64,000 bases of DNA from JAKLIX01 sp964605655 (lineage in GTDB: Bacteria > Bacteroidota > Bacteroidia > Bacteroidales > CAIXZF01): assembly GCA_964605655.1 (NCBI GenBank), contig CAZSDK010000010.1:62001-126000 (forward strand), given 5' to 3'. Position 1 is the first letter of the stretch. Each line of letters starts with the position of its first letter. The notes below the pieces were generated by a model. The model worked only from the letters and a program-made list of their open reading frames with translations, was not told where the DNA came from and ran no database searches. Positions 60,068 to 64,000 of the stretch are shown here, piece after piece. The position numbers and the translations under genes are program-made.

Positions 60068-63000
60068 GGTGAATGATATTGGGTCTCTTGGAAGAAAGGA
60101 AAGTATAAAGGGCAGGTATCACATAGAGGGTCAGGATCAAAGAGAAGAGCAGTCCGCCGATGATGGTGATCCCCATGGGTACCCTGCTTTTTGAGGCAGC
60201 ACCCAGGGCCAGGGCAATGGGAAGCGCTCCCAGGATGGTGGCCAGGCTGGTCATCAGGATGGGCCTGAGCCTCCGGGTGGCCGCATCAATGACGGCTTCA
60301 TTACGATCAAGACCGGCGATCTTCCTCTGATTCGCAAATTCGACGATCAGGATGCCGTTTTTCGTCACGATGCCTATCAGGGCGATGATACCGATCTGGC
60401 TGAAGATGTTCAGGGTCTGGCCAAAAATACCCAGGGTCATTATGGCGCCGGCCATGGCCAGAGGCACCGTGAGCATGATGATCAGCGGATCGCGGAAGCT
60501 CTCGAACTGCGCCGCCAGGATTAGAAAAATGAGCACCAGGGCGAGAAGGAATGCAAATAACAGGCTGTTCCTGCTCTGGGCAAAATCCTTGGAAGGTCCG
60601 GTTAGTGCGGTGGAGAAGTTCTCATCGAGGGTCGATGCTGCGATCTTGTCCATCTCTTCAAGGCCCTGCCCCAGGGTCAGCCCTTTGGAAGGAGAGGCAC
60701 TGATGGTCGCTGACACATAACGGTTGTATCGGTAAAGCTGAGGAGGACTGCTTTTTTCGCTGAGGTTGATTAGGTTCGACATCTGTATCAGTTCACCCCG
60801 GCTGTTCCTGACCTTGACCGAGAGCAGGTCATTGGGTTTGCTCCTCTGGGAACGTTCTGCCTGGCAGAGGATGGAGTAGAGTTTGTTGTTCCTGATGAAA
60901 TAACCGATTCTCTGTCCGCTGTAAAACAACTGGAGGCTCTGGGCGATATCGTCGGCCGAAACACCCAGGGTGCGAGCCCTCTCCCTGTCGATGCTGATAT
61001 CCAGTTCGGGCTTGTTGAATTTCAGGTTCACGTCCACCATCTGGAAGGCCTTGTTATTCAGGGCCTTCTCATAAAATACGGGCAGCACTTCCTTCAGCCT
61101 CTCGAAATTCGGTGCCTGAATCACATATTGTACGGGCATGGAAGAGCCTCTCTGGCTCCCGATGGTCTGCTCCTGGGTGACAAAAGTCCTGCTGAAGGTC
61201 AGGGGACTGAGTTTCTTGCTCAGCATCTCGGCAATCTCTTGTTGAGACCTTTCTCTCTCAGATGGATCCTTCAACATGATACGGACAAATCCGCTGTTGG
61301 CCGTTCCTGTTGAAAAACCGGGTGAAGAGATGCAGACCATGGCTTGTTTTTCAGGAAGACTGTCGACGGCGGAAGCGATTCGCAGCATATAATCGTCCAT
61401 CTGTTCGAAAGAAGTGCCCTCAGGTGCCGTGGAGGTGATCCTGATCTGGCTTTTGTCTTCCAGGGGTGCCAGTTCTGAAGGGATGAAGATCCCGATGCCG
61501 AAGATCATCACAAGGGATATCAGCATGATCACCACGGCCAGCCACCGGCGGTGCATGAAACCTCGCAGCGACCGGTTGTACCTCAGGATCATGTTATCAA
61601 TGAAGCGTTCAGATCTACGGAACAATTTGCCCTGTGAGCTGCTCGGACGAAGAAGTCTCGAACTCATCATCGGAGTCAGCGTCAGGGATACAAAAGCCGA
61701 GATAAGAACAGATCCCGCCACCACGATGCCGAATTCCCTGAAAAGTCTTCCCGTGAGCCCCTGAAGGAAGATGATGGGCAGAAAGACGGCTGCCAGGGTG
61801 ATGGTGGTGGAGATGATGGCGAACAGTATCTCTTTAGATCCCTCGTGCCCGGCATGGATGGCCTCCGTCCCGTTCTCAATCTTATGATAGATGTTCTCGA
61901 GGACCACGATAGCGTCGTCTACCACCAATCCCGTTGCCAGCACGATGGCAAGCAGGGTGAGGATGTTGATGGAGAATCCGGCCACATACATGATAAAGAA
62001 CGACCCGATCAGGGATATAGGGATGGCAATGACCGGTATCAGGGTGGTGCGCCAGTTTCTCAGGAACAGGAAGATCACCATGACAACCAGCAGGAAGGCG
62101 ATCAGCAGGGTCTCCTCAACCTCTTTGATAGCCTTGCGGATAGACAGCGTGGTGTCGCTGCCGATAATCACATGAATGTCGGAAGGGATTTCTTTCTTCA
62201 GTTGCTCCAGTCTTTGATAAAACTCGTCGGCAATAGCCACATAATTAGAGCCGGGCTGAGGGATGATGACAACGCCTACCATGGGAATAAGCTGGTTGCC
62301 ACGAAGCAGGGTCCTTTCGTTCTCCGGAGAGAATTCTGCCCTGCCGATATCTTTGAATTTGACCAGAACACCATCCTGTTCCCTGATAATGAGATTGTTA
62401 TACTCCTCAGGAGTGTTCAGTCTGCCCATGGTCCGGATGATCAGCTCGGTCTGGTATCCCTCCACACGCCCCGAGGGGAGTTCAATGTTCTCTTTATTGA
62501 CAGCATCCCTCACATCCTGCGGGGTGATATCGAGGGCCGCCATGCGGATGGGGTCCAGCAACAGGCGGATGGCATATTTTTTCTCACCCCAGATCCTGAT
62601 TTCACTGACTCCGGGAATGGTCTGGAGTCTTTCCTTGAAAACATTGTTGGCGTAATCAGTGAGATCGAGAAGGTTACGGGAATCACTCTGGAGCAGGACG
62701 CTGATGATGGGGTTGGCATCCGCATCCGATTTCGTCACAACAGGGGGGTCTGCGTCGGGCGGAATACGGTTCAGGGCCCTGGAGACCCTGTCCCTGACGT
62801 CATTGGCAGCGGCTTCCATGTCGGTCCCCAGGTTGAACTCCACCTTAATATTGCTGGAACCTTCGCTGCTGGTCGAGGAAATGGAGCTGATCCCCGCTAT
62901 CCCGTTGATGGACTCCTCCAGTGGTTCCGTTATCTGGGATTCGATGACATCGGCATTGGCCCCACGGTAGGTCGTGTTGACTGAAATGACGGGCGGATCA

Positions 63001-63119
63001 ATACTCGGATATTCCCTTATTCCCAGGAAGAAGAATCCGATGACCCCAAAAAGCAGGATGACCAGAGACATCACGATAGCCAGCACCGGTCGGTTGATGC
63101 TGACAGACGAAAGGTTCAT
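60057..63119 (-). CDS. RND family efflux transporter, AcrB-like (HAE1)
   Basis: A 1020-residue inner-membrane pump. It has 12 helices in two repeats, with large periplasmic loops after helices 1 and 7. GLVVDDAIVVLENIYHKIE in helix 4 carries the paired Asp of the proton relay, and GIVTKNGILIVEFANQ in helix 10 carries the Lys partner, so the pump is the HAE1 multidrug or lipophile type rather than a metal exporter. It overlaps the adaptor by 4 bases (ATGA) and the TolC gene by 11, giving the operon order HlyD-RND-TolC. Confidence 0.95.
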   Translation of the reverse strand: MNLSSVSINRPVLAIVMSLVILLFGVIGFFFLGIREYPSIDPPVISVNTTYRGANADVIESQITEPLEESINGIAGISSISSTSSEGSSNIKVEFNLGTDMEAAANDVRDRVSRALNRIPPDADPPVVTKSDADANPIISVLLQSDSRNLLDLTDYANNVFKERLQTIPGVSEIRIWGEKKYAIRLLLDPIRMAALDITPQDVRDAVNKENIELPSGRVEGYQTELIIRTMGRLNTPEEYNNLIIREQDGVLVKFKDIGRAEFSPENERTLLRGNQLIPMVGVVIIPQPGSNYVAIADEFYQRLEQLKKEIPSDIHVIIGSDTTLSIRKAIKEVEETLLIAFLLVVMVIFLFLRNWRTTLIPVIAIPISLIGSFFIMYVAGFSINILTLLAIVLATGLVVDDAIVVLENIYHKIENGTEAIHAGHEGSKEILFAIISTTITLAAVFLPIIFLQGLTGRLFREFGIVVAGSVLISAFVSLTLTPMMSSRLLRPSSSQGKLFRRSERFIDNMILRYNRSLRGFMHRRWLAVVIMLISLVMIFGIGIFIPSELAPLEDKSQIRITSTAPEGTSFEQMDDYMLRIASAVDSLPEKQAMVCISSPGFSTGTANSGFVRIMLKDPSERERSQQEIAEMLSKKLSPLTFSRTFVTQEQTIGSQRGSSMPVQYVIQAPNFERLKEVLPVFYEKALNNKAFQMVDVNLKFNKPELDISIDRERARTLGVSADDIAQSLQLFYSGQRIGYFIRNNKLYSILCQAERSQRSKPNDLLSVKVRNSRGELIQMSNLINLSEKSSPPQLYRYNRYVSATISASPSKGLTLGQGLEEMDKIAASTLDENFSTALTGPSKDFAQSRNSLLFAFLLALVLIFLILAAQFESFRDPLIIMLTVPLAMAGAIMTLGIFGQTLNIFSQIGIIALIGIVTKNGILIVEFANQRKIAGLDRNEAVIDAATRRLRPILMTSLATILGALPIALALGAASKSRVPMGITIIGGLLFSLILTLYVIPALYTFLSSKRPNIIHHEE

Positions 63120-64000
63120 CGGGACCCTCCTTTCACTTTTGCCGGATCGACTATCCTGCTGATCTTCACTTTTCCTCCTTCTTTTACCTGGGTCAAACCA
63201 GTCAACAGGATGGTGTCCATGGGTTCCACCCCTTTGATCACTTCAACCAGGCTGTCAGTCCTTACTCCGACTTCCACCTGTTTTGTTTTGACTTTTCCAT
63301 CCGAAAGATACATTACGGAATACCCTTTAAGTTGGGGTACTAAAGCTTGGGTAGGAAGGACGATGCCGGGATCTTTTCTTTCATTATTGATTTCGACCCT
63401 GGCAAAAGACCCTGGCTTTATCAGGTTGTCAGGATTATGGAAGCGGGCCCTGACCCTCCTTGTCCTGGTGGCGGGGTCTATGTCTGGCTCCAGGGCGTAC
63501 ACCTCCGCCTCAAAAGGGGTAGGTGTATTCCCTGTGGTGAACTGCAGTTTGTCTCCGGGTTTTACCAGTTCAGTGGCATTCTCGGGAAGATAAAACTCCA
63601 GTTTCAGGGTCTGGCTTTGCACCAGGCTGGCAATCTTAGTGGTCGAAGAAACAAAGGCGCCCGGACTCACCTCCCTCATTCCTATGGTGCCCGAAAAAGG
63701 TGCCAGGATCTCCGTCTTCCTGATGTTCGCCTGGATCAGGCTGATGTCTGCCTGGACAGACTGGAGCTGGTTCAGGCTGATATCGTATTCTTCCTTGCTG
63801 ATCCCCTTCAGTGCCAGGAGTTTGCTTTTTCTCTCTTCCTCAGCCCGAAGCAGGGATTCATTCGTTTTTAATTTACGGAGTTGCGCCTGAAGGTCGTCAT
63901 CCACCAGTTTTACTAAAAGTGACCCCTTGGCAACTGCATTCCCTTCCTTGAAAAGGATGGAGGCCACACGTCCCTGGACTTCGGGATACAGGACCACTTC
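63116..64000 (-). CDS. RND periplasmic adaptor (HlyD/MFP family), 5' end outside window
   Basis: About 294 residues of a membrane-fusion adaptor are visible and run off the right edge. VQGRVASILFKEGNAVAKGSLLVKLVDDDL is the lipoyl half, followed by a helical hairpin (~35-80). ILAPFSGTIGMREVSPGAFVSSTTKIA is the second lipoyl half, and LEFYLPENATELVKPGDKL begins the beta-barrel domain. The signal peptide or lipid anchor is outside. It connects the RND pump to TolC, both encoded downstream in the operon. Confidence 0.93.
   Translation of the reverse strand, partial: EVVLYPEVQGRVASILFKEGNAVAKGSLLVKLVDDDLQAQLRKLKTNESLLRAEEERKSKLLALKGISKEEYDISLNQLQSVQADISLIQANIRKTEILAPFSGTIGMREVSPGAFVSSTTKIASLVQSQTLKLEFYLPENATELVKPGDKLQFTTGNTPTPFEAEVYALEPDIDPATRTRRVRARFHNPDNLIKPGSFARVEINNERKDPGIVLPTQALVPQLKGYSVMYLSDGKVKTKQVEVGVRTDSLVEVIKGVEPMDTILLTGLTQVKEGGKVKISRIVDPAKVKGGSR

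Noticed and set aside
61845..62984. 379-codon plus-strand ORF
   Set aside because: It lies wholly antisense to the intact RND transporter gene and has no recognisable domain; it is a composition shadow.

Overview
The window looks like a chromosomal segment of an uncultured, probably anaerobic member of the Bacteroidota. Three things support this. First, many genes are preceded by the Bacteroidota -7 promoter signature TANNTTTG. Second, there are type IX secretion (T9SS) sorting tails of both the Por_Secre_tail type and the gliding-associated C-terminal type, plus a PorE-like OmpA protein. Third, the neighbourhoods are typical of the phylum (tamB opposite tsaD, pyrK next to pyrD, a DUF5606-like gene). 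Ferredoxin-dependent enzymes (KorDABC, HydE) and several heterodisulfide-reductase-like modules point to anaerobic redox metabolism. TGA is used as a normal stop codon.

Layout. 1-6.3 kb: a tamB-like gene cut by the window edge, tsaD, a nicotinamide riboside salvage pair (pnuC, nadR-like), a glycosyltransferase and a Wzx-like flippase. 6.3-15.3 kb: a small outer-membrane lipoprotein, parE, a 1.5k-residue T9SS type B surface protein and nnrD. 15.3-24.2 kb: hydE, rlmD, aroK, a PorE-like OmpA protein, a TPR protein, a T9SS type A secreted beta-propeller protein and murB. 24.2-36.4 kb: an ion-transport block (MgtC/DUF4010, NhaD-like, Kup, CPA2), then DedA, pyrD, pyrK, DUF5606, an MsbA-like ABC exporter and purB. 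36.5-42.9 kb: a five-gene heterodisulfide-reductase-like operon (HdrC, HdrB, HdrA core, small HdrC, membrane HdrDE-like fusion) followed by a dicarboxylate/amino-acid symporter. 42.9-45.1 kb: two secreted cohesin/dockerin-like proteins. 45.3-46.7 kb: a REP-associated tyrosine transposase flanked by two copies of a structured repeat, with a 100-N assembly gap. 46.8-49.5 kb: korDABC. 49.7-55.2 kb: a compact sulfur-handling operon. 55.3-55.9 kb: a broken Crp/Fnr regulator. 55.9-64 kb: an aminotransferase, a methyltransferase, PhzF, and a TolC/RND/HlyD efflux system cut by the right edge.

The most interesting part is 49.7-55.2 kb. One promoter matching the full consensus drives, in order, an 82-residue cysteine-containing ORF, a large cysteine-desulfurase-like enzyme, an 81-residue five-cysteine protein, a true two-cysteine DsrC, a five-helix DsrM/NarI-like cytochrome, a DsrK/HdrD-like iron-sulfur protein and a SufS-type cysteine desulfurase. 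No dsrAB sulfite reductase is visible. The arrangement suggests that sulfur from cysteine is loaded on DsrC and that its oxidised form is exchanged with the membrane quinone pool. Together with the separate Hdr-like operon and korDABC, about 19 kb is largely given to thiol/disulfide and ferredoxin electron transfer. The functional links are inference from gene order and motifs.
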